Source: Phyto melanocephala (lineage: Eukaryota > Arthropoda > Insecta > Diptera > Rhinophoridae). Taken from it: 64,000 bases of DNA. Location of the stretch: NCBI GenBank assembly GCA_941918925.1, contig OW799236.1, forward strand, positions 70,460,465-70,524,464, written 5' to 3'. Position 1 is the stretch's first letter. The number at the start of each line of letters is the position of its first letter. A program made the position numbers and the translations under genes. This document shows positions 25,560-37,292 of the stretch, piece after piece. The notes under the pieces were generated by a model, which ran no database searches, was not told the DNA's origin, and saw only the letters and a list, made by a program, of their open reading frames with translations.

Positions 25560-25890
25560 TCTCTGAATGGGTAGCACTTTATATATTTAATTAATTTATC
25601 CCCACAGCAAATAGGTCAACGGGCTGAAATCACAGCTCTTAGACGACAAATTGTTGCTTTAGAAAACGGTGCATAAAAGTTCAGTTATTTCATTGGCTGT
25701 GTGGCAAGTCTTGCCATTCTAATGAAACTGTACATTATCAATGTATGTCATTCTCTTCAACTTGTGAAAACAAACAATTGACATGCCACAGTAACGCTCG
25801 CCATTTACAGTAACAGTAGTGGTTTCTGGATCATTTTCAAAGACAAAAAAGATCGTGAAGATATTTGCACTAAATAGTCACTCGTGTCTA
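25560..25890 (-). pseudogene. Fragment of a second Tc1/mariner transposase
   Basis: The minus strand encodes FENDPETTTVTVNGERYCGM (~25860-25790), then DNVQFH-stop-NGKTCHTANEIT (~25740-25680), then KSCDFSPLTYLLWG (~25630-25595). These correspond to the YFFENE..VTVNGERYR, WFQQDGATCHTA and RSCDLTPLDYFLWG blocks of the superfamily. The second catalytic Asp is again lost (FH-stop-NGK for FQQDGA). There is no N-terminal third, and frames change between blocks. It lies about 180 bp from the previous copy in the same orientation, but it repeats the same domains, so it is a separate insertion or a local duplicate. Confidence 0.75.
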
Positions 25891-28710
25891 CTATTACTAG
25901 ATTAAGATGTTTTTTTATTGGCAACAGTACAAAAAAAATAAACCCTTTAAAATAAATAAAAATATACACATAGCTGGTACATAATTATTTGTAAAAGTCT
26001 TTATATTTTATTATTTAAATCCTTCTATAATCTTGTTTTTTTTAATAATTTTATTTCAGAGTTTCTTTCCAGGATATCCTGTTAAATAATAGATTTAAAT
26101 ACATATTTGTATGTGTGTGTCGATTACATACGTTAGCTGATTTGTAAGTATGTTTTATGTTAGGTAATTTATAAATATAGGTTACGAAAACCTCATTTTT
26201 ATCTTAGATAAGAGTAAAATTTAAGTACAAGTATAATGAAGAAGATGAGAAGCAAAAAAAATTTAAAAATTCACATGTTTGTATGTATGTATGAAATGAA
26301 ATTACCTTTTGGTACTAAAACTTGTTAGCTACGAGAGCAGTTTTAAAAAAATTTTTATACAAGGTTTTAGGCTGTCAAAAGTCATGACAAAATTTCAGAA
26401 TGTAAGAACGTTGTGTTGAGGTAACTTAAGCATTATGTTCAAATATAGCAAATTATAAGATTGAGTTAGAAATAAGGTAGGCGTACAGACATGTCGATAG
26501 GGATAACTGTTAACCATAAATCTTTATACTCGCTATGCAAGTACACTAGAACATCTTTTACAAATTGTGGAAATATATTCTCTAAATTCACTATCCGTTT
26601 GTTAAGCTAAAAAAAAGCACTCTATGAAGTTTACTAATACGAAATACTGTTGATCAATTTATGACCATTAAAATTGAGCCCATACCTTGCTTACAGCAGA
26701 ATCCATCACCGCTGTTGATGTGTGTGTGACGGAGGATACAAATTTATCAATCTGATGCCATTATTACCAACACGGTCTCTTACGTTCAACTATTTGATAA
26801 ATTTTGAGAAAAGTTTCTGGCCTACCCATGTGAGATCTAACTGGTGAAACAATTAAATTCAGCGGAATATTAATTTCGTCGTGTGAATAGATTGAGAATC
26901 AACTGGAAGCTGAAACAGATTTTATTTATCTCAATATATTTCAGCGATTAGGCTTATTTCTCTCTTAACGGGTATAGAAATGTTCAGAAATTTCGTTTTT
27001 GAAGAGAGCACAATCCTCACGGGACTCTATTACATTCTGAAAAAATCACTAAAAATTACTAATTGGTGCCGTTTACATGTCATCGTCGGCCAAATTGCTG
27101 TTAAATCCGAAACTGTTGCTAGCTTTATCATAAAAAGTGAACGCTACTTGGATCAAACGTCCTGTGAATTAGCCATTTAACAATTTTTAACTACTTTTTG
27201 TGTGGGTTCGTCGAACCTCTCTTCTTTGCTGATAAATAAGCAGCGTTTCATAATTTATTGGTTCCTGTACAAAATGAAATCTGACGATGAAAACTTGTTT
27301 AAGTTATTTTACATAATCTAGTGAGGTAATTATTATTGATAGGCCATCTATTGCTTAAGATATAAACTATCCTGCTCTTGTAGGTAAAAACTTCTTTTTA
27401 AATATTATATTAAAAGCATTAAAATCCATATTTCGACTCTCTATCGATTGACTACTGTTATCGGCTCTCAAATGTCTAACTGGCGGTTTTAGATAATTCG
27501 GCGAGGAAAAATACATCAGCATTGGATTGGATAAATAGTAAAAAGTTATGATGATCTCGTTTTTCTATCTATACATTTGTTATTGATACTGTTTCCCTTC
27601 AAAGACTGACTTTTTACTTATAACCTCACACAAACTTATAGAGAGTTATAATACGAGTAGTACAATATGTTATGCTTAAATTAAGTGTAATAATGCACGT
27701 CATATATTAGAGGATCAAAGTTGGGCTGCAACTCATATTGACTACACGATATAAAATCGTGTGAAAACATTTTTTTTCGAGCCTCTTCTTTCCTTTTTTT
27801 AACGCTATCAAAACAACAATTCCTACCTCACAGAGTTCTGTTCCGTACTACTGACTTTAGCAGTTTTAAACTGCCTACTAAATCCAAAATTATCATATAA
27901 TCCTTCGTAGTTGTTAGCATTTTTGCTTCGAATACTGTTCTCCGTAGAACCTACACTTCATGTGTTGCTGCTATTACCAGCCATTGCTGGTACACTAAAT
28001 GCGCTGCTATCTCAGCATCCTTCAGACACATTATTATGCATATGTCATCCTTATACAAACATCATCCTTTTCGTTTCTTAAACTATTGAAATGATATTTG
28101 AAGTTTCCGTGTCGTGCGATAAAAGTATTTATTAAACCATTTAAGGACCATAAAAGTCTATCTAAATGTGTTTGTCTCGACCCACCTTTTATGTTTTATA
28201 AATTATACCTACTAAGCGATTTTTATGGAAGCATAAACATTACAAGGATTTATTACTTTAAACAAGGATGAAAATTAAAAAAGCTAGAGTTCTCGTTGCC
28301 ATTGTTGTCCTTATTTAATTGTATTAAAGCAGTATGAATCAAGCTGCAATATAGTAGTATTGTAAACACCAGTAACCAGAATCCGCTTAAAAATAGTCAA
28401 TTCGAAGGGCAATATTTCAAAATCAATAAAAGCTAGACAGACACAGTTCGAAAATTTTACATCAAATATAATCGGGAACCTTGATGGATTTATTAAACGC
28501 GAAAATTGCAACTTTTGGGACTGTCGAAATAGAAATGCATTCAGAACATGTCACTGCTTGGCGTAAATTTTGCACTGGAGACATATTTTTTACAGGTGCT
28601 CGATAATGACATGATAACACAGTATTTGTTTAATAATGAAGCCACGTTTTTCTATCCCGTATCACTTAATGTTTGCTATCCCTAATCTGTCAGCTGTCGA
28701 ATTTTTTTTT
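25891..28710. other. Non-coding stretch, nothing recognised
   Basis: AT-rich DNA. Frames such as 26980-27180 (plus) and 28311-28511 (minus) have mixed composition but no domain, splice context or family that I recognise. An 'AGTTTTAAACTG' hairpin near 27861 is too short to call. Confidence 0.45.
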
Positions 28711-29329
28711 TATACCCGCCACCAAAAAAATGGTGGGGGTATATTCATTTTGTCATTCCGTTTGTAACACATCGAAATATCCATTTTAGACCCCATAAAG
28801 TATATATATTCTAAATCGTGGTTTGATTTTATGACGATCTAGCTATGTCCGTCCGTCTGTCCGTCTGTCCGTCTGTTGAAAGCACGATAGAGGTCGCACC
28901 GAAAAAGCTAGGGGGCTCAAATTTTGCCAGAATCTTTCTTATAGACAAGGTTTGTTTGGTATTGAAAATGGGCTAAATCGGAATATTAGGAAGAGAGTTA
29001 TAGCTCGAAAAGCAAGAGTAGGTCGAAAAAACCGTGTCCTACGAACATCGAATAAAATGGAATTGTGTCCAAACAAATTAACGTAGACTCATGAAACTTC
29101 GAATATATATTTCCTGAGTAAAAACAATATTACTTCCCGAAAATTATCTAAATCTATGCATTAGGAGAGGAGTTATCGATCAAAATGTACAAAAATTTAT
29201 ACCGCACAGTGTATTTTTCGATATATTTAAAAACAAAAACGCCATAAAAGCAACAAAATTGGATGTACGACTCTGAAATTTTGCACACCTTGCTTTTTGG
29301 GGAGGGGCTTTTTTGTAACGGAAAATCGA

Positions 29330-30370
29330 TATGCCACGCCCACTTTTACGCCCACCTCCCATATAACGTTTTAGCTAAAATTCATATAATTTCTCTATTA
29401 ATAAAGATTTTGGAATAATAAAGGGCTATATTGAAACACCTAAGTTGTACTCATTCGCAAAAATAACTTTGACACGCCTACTATAACGCCCACTTTTCAC
29501 GTTATCTACCGTTATTAAAATTTAAAAGCTCATAAAACCGCTAAAATTAGAGGTATGATGATAAAATTTGCTACGTATAGCCCCCTAGGCAATGTCATTG
29601 CTGTGCCAGAAAATTAAGGGGCCACGCCCACTTTTACGTCCACCTCCCATATAACGCTTTACCTAAAATTCATATAATTTCTCTATTAATAAAAATTTTG
29701 GAATAATAAAGGGCTATATTGAAACATATAAGCTGTACTCATTCGCAAAAACAACTTTGACACGCCTACTATAACGCCCACTTTTCACGTTATCTACCGT
29801 TAATGAAATTTAAAAGTTCATAAAACCACCAAAATTAGAGGTATGATGATCAAATTTGCTACGTATAGCCCACTAGGCAATGTCATTGCTGTGCCAGAAA
29901 ATTAAGGGGCCACGCCCACTTTTACGCCCACCTCCCATATAACGCTTTACCTGAAATTCGTATAATTTCTCTATTAATAAAAATTTTGGAATAATAAAGG
30001 GCTATATTGAAACATCTAAGTTGTACTCATTCGCAAATACAACTTTGACACGCCTACTATAACGCCCACTTTTCACGTTATTTACCGTTAATGAAATTTA
30101 AAAGCTCATAAAACCGACAAATTTAGAGGTTTGATGATCAAATTTGCTACGTATATCCTTCTAATCAATGTAATTGTTGTGCCAAAAAGTTTAGGTGACA
30201 CGTCCACTTTAACGCCTACCTCCCATATAACGGTTTATCTTAAATTCATGTAATTTCTCTATTGACAAAGTTTTTGGGAAAATAAAGGACTATATTGAAA
30301 TATCTAAGTTGTATTTATTAGCAGACTTTTTATTGACACGCCTACTTTAACGCCCACTTTCATTGAAAGA
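29330..30370 (+). repeat. ~290-bp tandem array inside copy C
   Basis: Landmarks recur at near-constant spacing. CACCTCCCATATAACG-type motifs occur at about 29351, 29641, 29930 and 30217, and GCCTACTATAACGCCCACTT at about 29477, 29765 and 30053. Between them lie 'ATTTCTCTATTAATAAA', 'ATAAAGGGCTATATTGAAAC' and 'GATGATCAAATTTGCTACGT'. The last unit is the most diverged. Confidence 0.85.
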
Positions 30371-30412
30371 CAACATTTACAAAAGCATTGTAGTAGCATA
30401 TCGAAGTATCTG

Positions 30413-30612
30413 ATGGTCCAAATTTTCAATGACAATGTTGATGCTCAATTGCCGGGCATGATGATGAGGCGATGTTGACTGCTCTTTTGCCACACTATCG
30501 CAAAAACCAGCAGTGGTTCCCATTCAACGAACTAAGAAGGCAGGATTATGTTGATCAAAAGAATTACATAAGAAGTGCATAAAATGCATTTTGTTTTGAA
30601 CGCCCATTTTCA
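30413..30612 (+). repeat. Module shared with the right edge of the window
   Basis: From TGGTCCAAATTTTCAATGAC through GCTCTTTTGCCACACTATCG and TTCAACGAACTAAGAAGGCA to GAACGCCCATTTTCATAAA this matches 63706-63993, with about 95 bp missing here relative to that copy. It sits between the tandem array and the right end of copy C, so it is either part of the full element or a nested insertion. Confidence 0.75.
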
Positions 30613-31120
30613 TAAAAAAACCTGAATATTAAACCTGAAAATTAATTTACAAATAATTAATTAATAATAATTAAATAATTAATTAATAATTAATAATAAT
30701 GAATTTTCCTGAAGATGCTACACGAAGGAGTGGCGAAATATTGAGAATTTAAATACAAAAATTGGATATTTAAATATGAAAATTTAAAAAAAGAGATCAA
30801 CTAAAATAAATAATTAAATCTGAATAACTTTAACGCGTTGCTCATTTAGGTATCTTTCCACTGTTCAAAATAAGTTAGTCTGAAATTGAGAAATGTCAAA
30901 TGAAATGCAAAAAAAAAACTTGTTGCTTATGTGTGGTTCACCTTCAACAGGGGCCCCTAAAAATTAACTACCCTCTATAAAGAAAGTAATACATATTTTA
31001 TTTTAAAGAGATTATTCCATAGTGATTAACAAAATAATAAATAATGTACTATAAATGTACACAAAATTGGTGGTGGGTATAAAAGATTCGGCACAGCCGA
31101 ATATAGTGCTCTTACTTGTT

Positions 31121-32191
31121 TTTTTTTTGGAGTTGCCAATACTTTACTGCACAAACGGCGACAAATTCAGTTACTGCGTTAATTTTGCACACACCATCTA
31201 CAAGTATCAGTCATAGCACTTTTGTATCCATTCAGTAATTCGAACAGCGGATCGGTCAATGGCATTCGTTCTAGCGTCAACAAAGATCACGCGGCATTTG
31301 ATATGCTCGACAAAGTGTGAAGAACGACAAACATCAGAAAGAACGAAATTGAAATAGTTAACACCAGCGTCAAGTTGGATAGTCACTAGACCAGGTAAAT
31401 CATCAAATTTGGAAAAAATAATTGTAGAAGAATATATGTATACTAAGAACAATATATAGAACCAATTTTTTTACCGCCCTTTGTTGCAATTAGGATCTAC
31501 AGAAATATTATTTGATTGAAGTACAAATCTTCGCTTTGGGTTTCGCATAAGACTAAACAGTAGTATTGCAAAGTTCTATAAATAGGGTTTTTACTGAAAC
31601 TAAACATTTAAGATAAAGTTGTATAAGTCTCCTGATGCTAAATTGTTGGAACTGTGGGCAATTGATGTCATTAGGGATGCATAAAGCAGCATCCGAATAT
31701 CCAACAATTTTTATCATAAAAATAGCCCACCGACTAAATTTTAAAAGCGCTTTCGTATCCGACCTCACAAAGATTTCTTTACAAAATAAAATTAAACCTA
31801 TAGAATAACAAGAGAAACACTTGCTGCTTCTTTTTTCACATACACACTTACACCCACAAAAAGCAAGAAGGCACTTTCAACACATTACAAGGCCTTAGAA
31901 ATATTGTAAAAGAAAACAGGCATCGAAAAATTAAGAACAAAAAGCAGATGAAGTAGCAAAAAATAAAAATTTTTAAGGCATAAATTCTAAGAAAATGTTT
32001 GTATATATACAAACAACAATACGCTCTAAAATATCCAGGGTAAATGTGACTCAAAATCGTAAAGTTAAAATAGAATTAAAACAACTATTCAATCTACTTT
32101 TGCTCAGCCATTCAAAAAAGAGAGAAAACGTTGAGTTTCAACTCAACTTGAGTTTATTTAATACACTCACCTACATATATAAGGATACAAA
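31121..32191. other. Spacer with possible decayed coding fragments on the minus strand
   Basis: Minus frame 31452-31207 (81 codons) has balanced amino-acid composition (DDLPGLVTIQLDAGVNYF, then FVEHIKCRVIFVDARTNAID) and looks more protein-like than its surroundings, as does 31768-31553 to a lesser degree. I recognise no family. No start, splice sites or neighbouring exon support a gene. A relic of an old mobile element is the likeliest explanation, but this is unproven. Confidence 0.25.
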
Positions 32192-32458
32192 ATGTGTTTG
32201 CGTTGTTGGAGTACGTTCACCTATACTATAAGAATAATATTAAACGCTGCTGCTTTTGTAGTTAATGATGCTCTGGATTTGATGTGCCGTTTTTGTGTGT
32301 GTAACTTAAAAAAAGGTACACGAGCCGTTGATGCTGCTGTTGGTCGTTATACTTTGTTGGCTTTAGCCCAAACTCAAAATCTACTACGTGTACAGCATTT
32401 AAAAACATCTGCAAAAACACTCATACTGCCAATGGCAGCCATCCCACCCATAACTTAA
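32192..32458 (+). CDS. Small hypothetical protein, 88 aa
   Basis: An 88-codon frame starting at an ATG in good insect context (ACAAAATG) and ending TAA. Composition is protein-like and unlike the flanking AT-rich DNA: Ala/Leu/Arg-rich, with few Asn/Lys/Phe homopolymers. A hydrophobic stretch at about residues 10-27 (YTIRIILNAAAFVVNDAL) is followed by a Cys-rich CRFCVC, then a basic LKKGTRAVDAAVGRY segment and a second hydrophobic part to the end. A polyadenylation signal AATAAA lies at ~32705. No intron, neighbour or family supports a function; it could also be a remnant of a mobile-element frame. I do not recognise it. Confidence 0.4.
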   Translation: MCLRCWSTFTYTIRIILNAAAFVVNDALDLMCRFCVCNLKKGTRAVDAAVGRYTLLALAQTQNLLRVQHLKTSAKTLILPMAAIPPIT

Positions 32459-33699
32459 CGTAGATTTTAACATACGTAACCTTACCATCATCAATATTGA
32501 TGTTTGGCCACCAGAAATCATACAAAAAACAAACGCATACACACATAGAAATAACAAAAACTTAAGAGAATTATGTATACAGAATATAAAAACACCCCAT
32601 ACCCTTAATATAGGAATGAAAAGTGTGCGAAAATGCGAAAGTACCTTGCTGGCTCAAATTAAAGTCCTCATAAAGTTTGCTTTTGAATTAGAAACAAAGC
32701 CATGAATAAATATTTGGCTTTAAGTTTTTTTTTTTTTTAACAAATCATGGTACCATGATTAGTAAGTAAAAAACTTTTGTTGAAAACTAAAATCCTCAAC
32801 AAAGACAAATTTTGTTTTCTTAACTAAGTTAAAAGGGTACCTTTTTCATTTTACTACCTAACGTCACTATTGCATCCCTTCTGTTGACCCTTACGACTGC
32901 CACAACTTTGAAATCTCACTGAGAATTTCAGAAAGTATGAGAGAAAATCTGATGTAAGAGAGCAATGATGGGGTGGTTAGGTTGTAGGTAAATCAAATTC
33001 ATTTATTCTCGTTATATTTCATCCACGAGTACTTATTCACCCTCTCATTACATATCTCGGCATATTTTTGTTGTTACTATTTTTTTTAATTTTGTTGCTG
33101 TCGCATACCTTAAGCCTGTTCTTTAACTTTTACCTAAACATACTCAGGCATTTACATTTTTCGGGATGCTACAGCTTTAAATTTATTCTTGTCGTTCGTA
33201 TTGCGAGCATTTACTGTGTATGTTGTAATATTTGTACAGTGGGATATTGAATGTCAAAATTAGAATACTTAAGAATTTTTCATTTAAATGGATACAAATT
33301 TTGTAAGCTTTGGCGAAGTTTATACTTTCAGAAGGAAATTTAAAGAAATGTCACCGATAACTTTAGAATTTACAGTAACTGTATAAAAAACAATTTACCG
33401 CAGTGCTTTTTCTTTACAAACTAAATTTACTTTGTTGGACAACAGCCGTACCAACTTAACGAAACAATCCACTTCAGTAAGTTTAGCGTTAAAAAGAACA
33501 ACAACTTTTACATAAGTACCACGAGAACTAAGGTACATAAGACAAAATAAGAAAGATTAAGGATGATCACATAATGCTAAACAAATTTAGTAATATAATT
33601 AAGTTCAAATAATTAAATTAAATAAATGCAATTAAATATTTATAAGCCATTTGGCGACAAGTATATTTTCCTTCACATATTTCGATCTTTGTTGGTTTA
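32459..33699. other. Non-coding stretch, nothing recognised
   Basis: AT-rich DNA. The hydrophobic frame 33068-33250 is T-rich and lacks a motif. Confidence 0.5.
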
Positions 33700-34140
33700 A
33701 TCTTGTTTATTGGTATTCGAATATGTGCTTCTTATAGATTATGGCGATTATCCAGCAAACGGAAACATTGTTTGTCAGCAACAATGTATTAATGGCGGTC
33801 ATTGATTTTTGCGATTCTTGCCGCAAAGAAACAACAGATGTCATATACATATTTCCGTCCTTTATTGTAGCGTCATCGGCAGATATCTTTTGCTTAAAAA
33901 CATTTTGTCCAAATTTTCGAAACATACTTGTATCCGTGTAAAATGTCAGTTTCATGTTGCCTCTAAGATGCCCGTAGTATTTCATATTTCTCTTTAGAAA
34001 ATTTTATGTCCATAAACAAAGCCAAAGCTTCTTCGGAGCCATACTTTTCAAGATTTTCGTTTGGCGGCGTGCGAATGCTTTCATACCCAGCATTTACAGA
34101 AAATAATTTTGACTTCTTTAAGTTCTCCGCTTATTTAAAA
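33700..34140 (-). pseudogene. Coding-like fragment, possible mobile-element relic
   Basis: The minus strand from ~34130 gives an open, balanced stretch including NLEKYGSEEALALFMDIKFS and KEKYEILRAS. After a frame change it continues as a 92-codon frame (33985-33707) with LRGNMKLTFYTDTSMFRKFG and MYMTSVVSLRQESQKSM. The first block resembles 'KY(S/T)PDEALAL..' motifs that I associate with repeated uncharacterised insect proteins, but this match is weak and from memory. The frame change and missing ends suggest a pseudogene. Confidence 0.3.
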
Positions 34141-35307
34141 TACATATATTTAGTACACCAGGAGTCAAACTAATTATTTGGATATTTCCTTTGAAACCAG
34201 TACACTCATAATTTGTATTTTACACCACTGTTTCCAAACGGAGAATTTCGTTTATTATTTTAGAAACTTTACGATCGTGCATATGTATTGGTGTGGCAAC
34301 CATATGCCAACATATGTATTTCGTTAGCACACGTTCGTTATTCATAATTTTGTTATAGCGTACAAGAGTACAGCATCATCAATGGTAATTCTTCTCAATA
34401 TTATAATAACTGCAACAAGAACAACATTAACAGCATTAAACAATAAAAAAATAATATTGTCAACATCAACTTTATCCTCCTTTAGTTTAAGTATTGAATC
34501 GTGAATTTCAAAAATCCTCATGTGGGGTGAACAATTTTGTTAAAATTTTTTACCTACACTCGGGTTGTTGATTTTGTTGTTGTTGTTGCTGTTATTTTTG
34601 CTTAATTTCTTCTTGGTCGTTCTCTTATTACTTCGAAGATTTGTTGTTTAAATTGTGAAAGTTTGTACGTTTTCTCATATCCTTTTTTTTTGTTCAATAG
34701 AAATACATTGTCCTTATGGCAGTATTTGTATGTATGTATGTACTTTCGGTTAATTGTTAAAAGTAAGGAAAAACATAGCACTTAGAAAGAAATAATAACT
34801 TGTGTATGTGTGCCTTTATAAAATAAATAGCATAAGACAACAAAAAAAAAAAAAACAGCAAAAGAAAATAAATTCTGAATGTACTTAGTGAATGAATAAT
34901 ATTTTCTAGATATTTGTGTGTATGTACTAATATACTTTTGAATACTTTGATAAGTTTTCTTTTTAACTTTCATTTTAGCGAAAACATTGTGCGTATATGT
35001 GATGTGGTTTTATGTGTTAGGGTTGGTGTTGTGGGTCTAAGTACGGAAGGAAATAAGCACTTCGTTAAGATTGGTAGAATTATGAAAATGGAAAACTTTT
35101 TAAGCACTTTTCACTATGCAATTAGAAATAAACGAGAAATTTTTAAAACACATAAAAAATGTATTTTAAAAACATGATATACTAGACTGTATGTAGCATG
35201 GAAAATTTTTCAAATACGTTTTTTACTAATGACATAGTAGTGTAACGGGCACATTTAAATTACACTATCGTGTAAGGTACGCTCTATAATACACGCACAT
35301 AATTAAG
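34141..35307. other. Non-coding stretch, nothing recognised
   Basis: AT-rich with GTT/TTG repeats near 34565-34600. The frame 34914-35177 has no recognisable motif. Confidence 0.5.
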
Positions 35308-35553
35308 TTGGCAAACTACTTAGGCTTAGAAATTTATAATTCTAGTTTGTTTAGTACGTGGTTCTGGATAAGTACACTAAACGTACATTCAAGAAGATTC
35401 AAACTAGACGAGATTACGCCAAATAGGCCTGATAATTATGAAAAAATCCGACCAGATTATCCCGATGCAAAAATTGGCGATTCATTACATATGCCGAATC
35501 GTAAGCCAACATCACCGATCGATCCGTTTCGTCAGCCTCCTCCGAGAGAATAA
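35308..35553 (+). CDS. Possible terminal exon of an unknown gene
   Basis: The last ~48 codons (EITPNRPDNYEKIRPDYPDA, then HMPNRKPTSPIDPFRQPP to the stop at 35551-35553) are proline-rich, balanced and clearly more GC-rich than the surroundings. The first ~30 codons are poorer and may be intronic. A candidate acceptor, TTTGTTTAG, ends at 35354. Immediately downstream of it another frame reads YVVLDKYTKRTFKKIQTRRD before a stop, so two protein-like frames adjoin around 35400. That fits either a frameshifted pseudogene or a shifted exon boundary. I do not recognise the protein. Confidence 0.35.
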   Translation: MANYLGLEIYNSSLFSTWFWISTLNVHSRRFKLDEITPNRPDNYEKIRPDYPDAKIGDSLHMPNRKPTSPIDPFRQPPPRE

Positions 35554-35739
35554 AGTCTTGATCTGACAACTGAACATTCACCGCTACCGAGGGCCAATTG
35601 AATCTTTAATATCGTTAGTATTTAAGTTGCATTTGAAAAATCTCAAACGTACGCCTACATGTATATTATATTATTCGATAACAACATTATTAATTATTGT
35701 AATTTTCCGGCAGTTTTTTGACACTAGGTTTAAAAAATA

Positions 35740-36160
35740 TTGTCACTAAAATAACAATTATGAGCTCGTTTTACAGCGTTTTCCATAACATAATTTGAAA
35801 TTTTTGGCTGTAGCGCTCGAACTTCTAGATAAATGTTGGCCGATAGCTGAAGGATTGTCACGGGCTTTAACACGCGTTCCTTCAAATAACCCCCAAAAAG
35901 TCGAGTGCTTACAAAGCTGCCGAACGTGCTGGCTAATTAATTTCTGAAAAATATACGCTAAACAAAAATTTTACTCAAAAGTGTCATTGTTTCCTGGGTA
36001 GTGTTAATAGTGGCTTTATCCTGCGGATACCATATCTTGAGTTTATTTTCAGGAGCAGGACATAAATCAAAACGTATATCATAAACCGATACCGATAGGA
36101 TCGGTTGCAGCACTTCCATCCTCATTTACGAAGAAGTCAGACCCATCAATTTATTCAGAT
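35740..36160 (-). pseudogene. Decayed Tc1/mariner transposase, C-terminal two-thirds
   Basis: Minus-strand blocks in shifting frames: SDFFVNEDGSAATDPIG (~36150-36100), equivalent to the YFFENE..VTVNG block; YPQDKATINT (~36020-35995), near the QQDGATCHT motif; STFWGLFEGTRVKARDNPSA (~35900-35850), equivalent to FLWGYLK..V..NPST; and ENAVKRAHNCYFSDNIF (~35790-35740), equivalent to the ENF.KRI.....HL.DIVF C-terminus. Several stops and shifts make it non-functional. No inverted repeats were found. It has the same orientation as the copies at 24.5, 25.6 and 40.3 kb. Confidence 0.65.
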
Positions 36161-37279
36161 ACAATTTTACACCTTATGGACAACAATTAACGTCTATAAA
36201 TGACTTTTGAATTTTCACAACCCCAGAACTTGCAGTTCTGCTAATTATTTATTTATAAAAGCCGTTCAAACTAGGATAAGCTTTAAGACTCATAATCAGA
36301 TTCCAAGTAAAGTTGATTTCATTTCTTTTAAAAATTATATATTGCCGATGATCTGCGAATCTTTGTTCTTAAATTCTTTATTCTTATATGGGAATAAAGA
36401 AAAAATATTTTTAAAATGGACCGTAGTAACGTAAGAACCATTCCTGGCCAAGCAAAATACCTAATGATAAATTTTTCTGGTGTTTTGTTAACAGTGCAAT
36501 CTACATGTTCAATATTTTTCGAGACGTAAAATAAGCTCTTAAAGTGCCATGTTTGTGGTGACCATGGGCGTAACTACGCCATTCTGTTTTTCGACACCAG
36601 ATTTTAAAAAAATTAAATACTTTGATCTAATATATAGATTTTGCAGGATAGAAATGATTTTAAGCTAATGCCACCCGCAAAGTTATTTGTAGCTATGCCA
36701 ATGATGGTGACGATGAACTAACCAAAAATTACTTTAAAAGCCACAATTCTGTCGTTAAAATGTCGACGATATGGTCTTTGTGATAAAATAATTGATTGCT
36801 GATTTAAATAATAAATAAACATTATTGATTTCATTCTTAATTCAGTTGTGAATCACTTCATTTTCTTGAACATATAACAAAAGTTGTTACTGCTTTTAAA
36901 AACATATACAACAACCTTCCTTTTAAAGGTTTTATTAATAAAACAAATAAAACACAATAACAACATTACAAAAATGACCACTAAAAATATGTGAGATAAT
37001 GGAAAGGAAAATATAATAGACAGACATAAATAATAGAAGCTCTAAAAGCACATAAGCAGATTAAATTTTCAAGCAACGAATAAAAAAGGGAGAAAAAACA
37101 AACAACTTTTACAGGATAAATGGCATTAGAAAGCTATTAAATATTTAAAAGAGAAAGTTATAAATATGAAATTTCTATAATTTTTCAAACACATAAATAA
37201 ACTTTACAAGAATGTTGATGTTAGAAGTAATTGTTGATGGATTTTTAATTTCTATTTCAACAAAAAAATATCTTCTTCT
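36161..37279. other. Non-coding stretch, nothing recognised
   Basis: AT-rich. Frame 36207-36434 has no recognisable motif. The final part (37260-37317) is a T-rich run that leads into the LINE fragment. Confidence 0.5.
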
Positions 37280-37292
37280 TGTTCATTATTTT

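Larger units (their letters stand above)
28711..31120 (+). mobile_element. TATACCC-family element, long CCCGCCACCA subfamily (copy C)
   Basis: The left end TATACCCGCCACCA is followed directly by its inverted copy TGGTGGGGGTATA (hairpin 28711-28743). The right end has TTGGTGGTGGGTATAAAAG, the ATTCGG-CACAG-CCGAAT hairpin (31086-31102), and CTCTTACTTGTT, the same tail module as copies A and B. The interior has a CCGTCTGT run (28853-28875), a ~290-bp tandem array (29330-30370), a ~200-bp module also found at 63.7 kb (30413-30612), and an AT-rich TAAT patch (30655-30705). There is no coding frame. The length of 2.4 kb against ~0.8 kb for A and B is mostly due to the array. Confidence 0.8.

Noticed and set aside
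25608..25676. Apparent terminal exon: CCCCACAG acceptor followed by a 22-codon leucine-zipper-like frame (QIGQRAEITALRRQIVALEN..) and TAA.
   Set aside because: The opposite strand encodes KSCDFSPLTYLLWG, a diagnostic block of the Tc1/mariner relic at 25560-25890, so the exon-like frame is an antisense shadow.
28711..31120. Array of ~290-bp repeats considered as a CRISPR-like or satellite locus.
   Set aside because: The repeats are long, have no spacers, lie inside a bounded transposon and the genome is eukaryotic.
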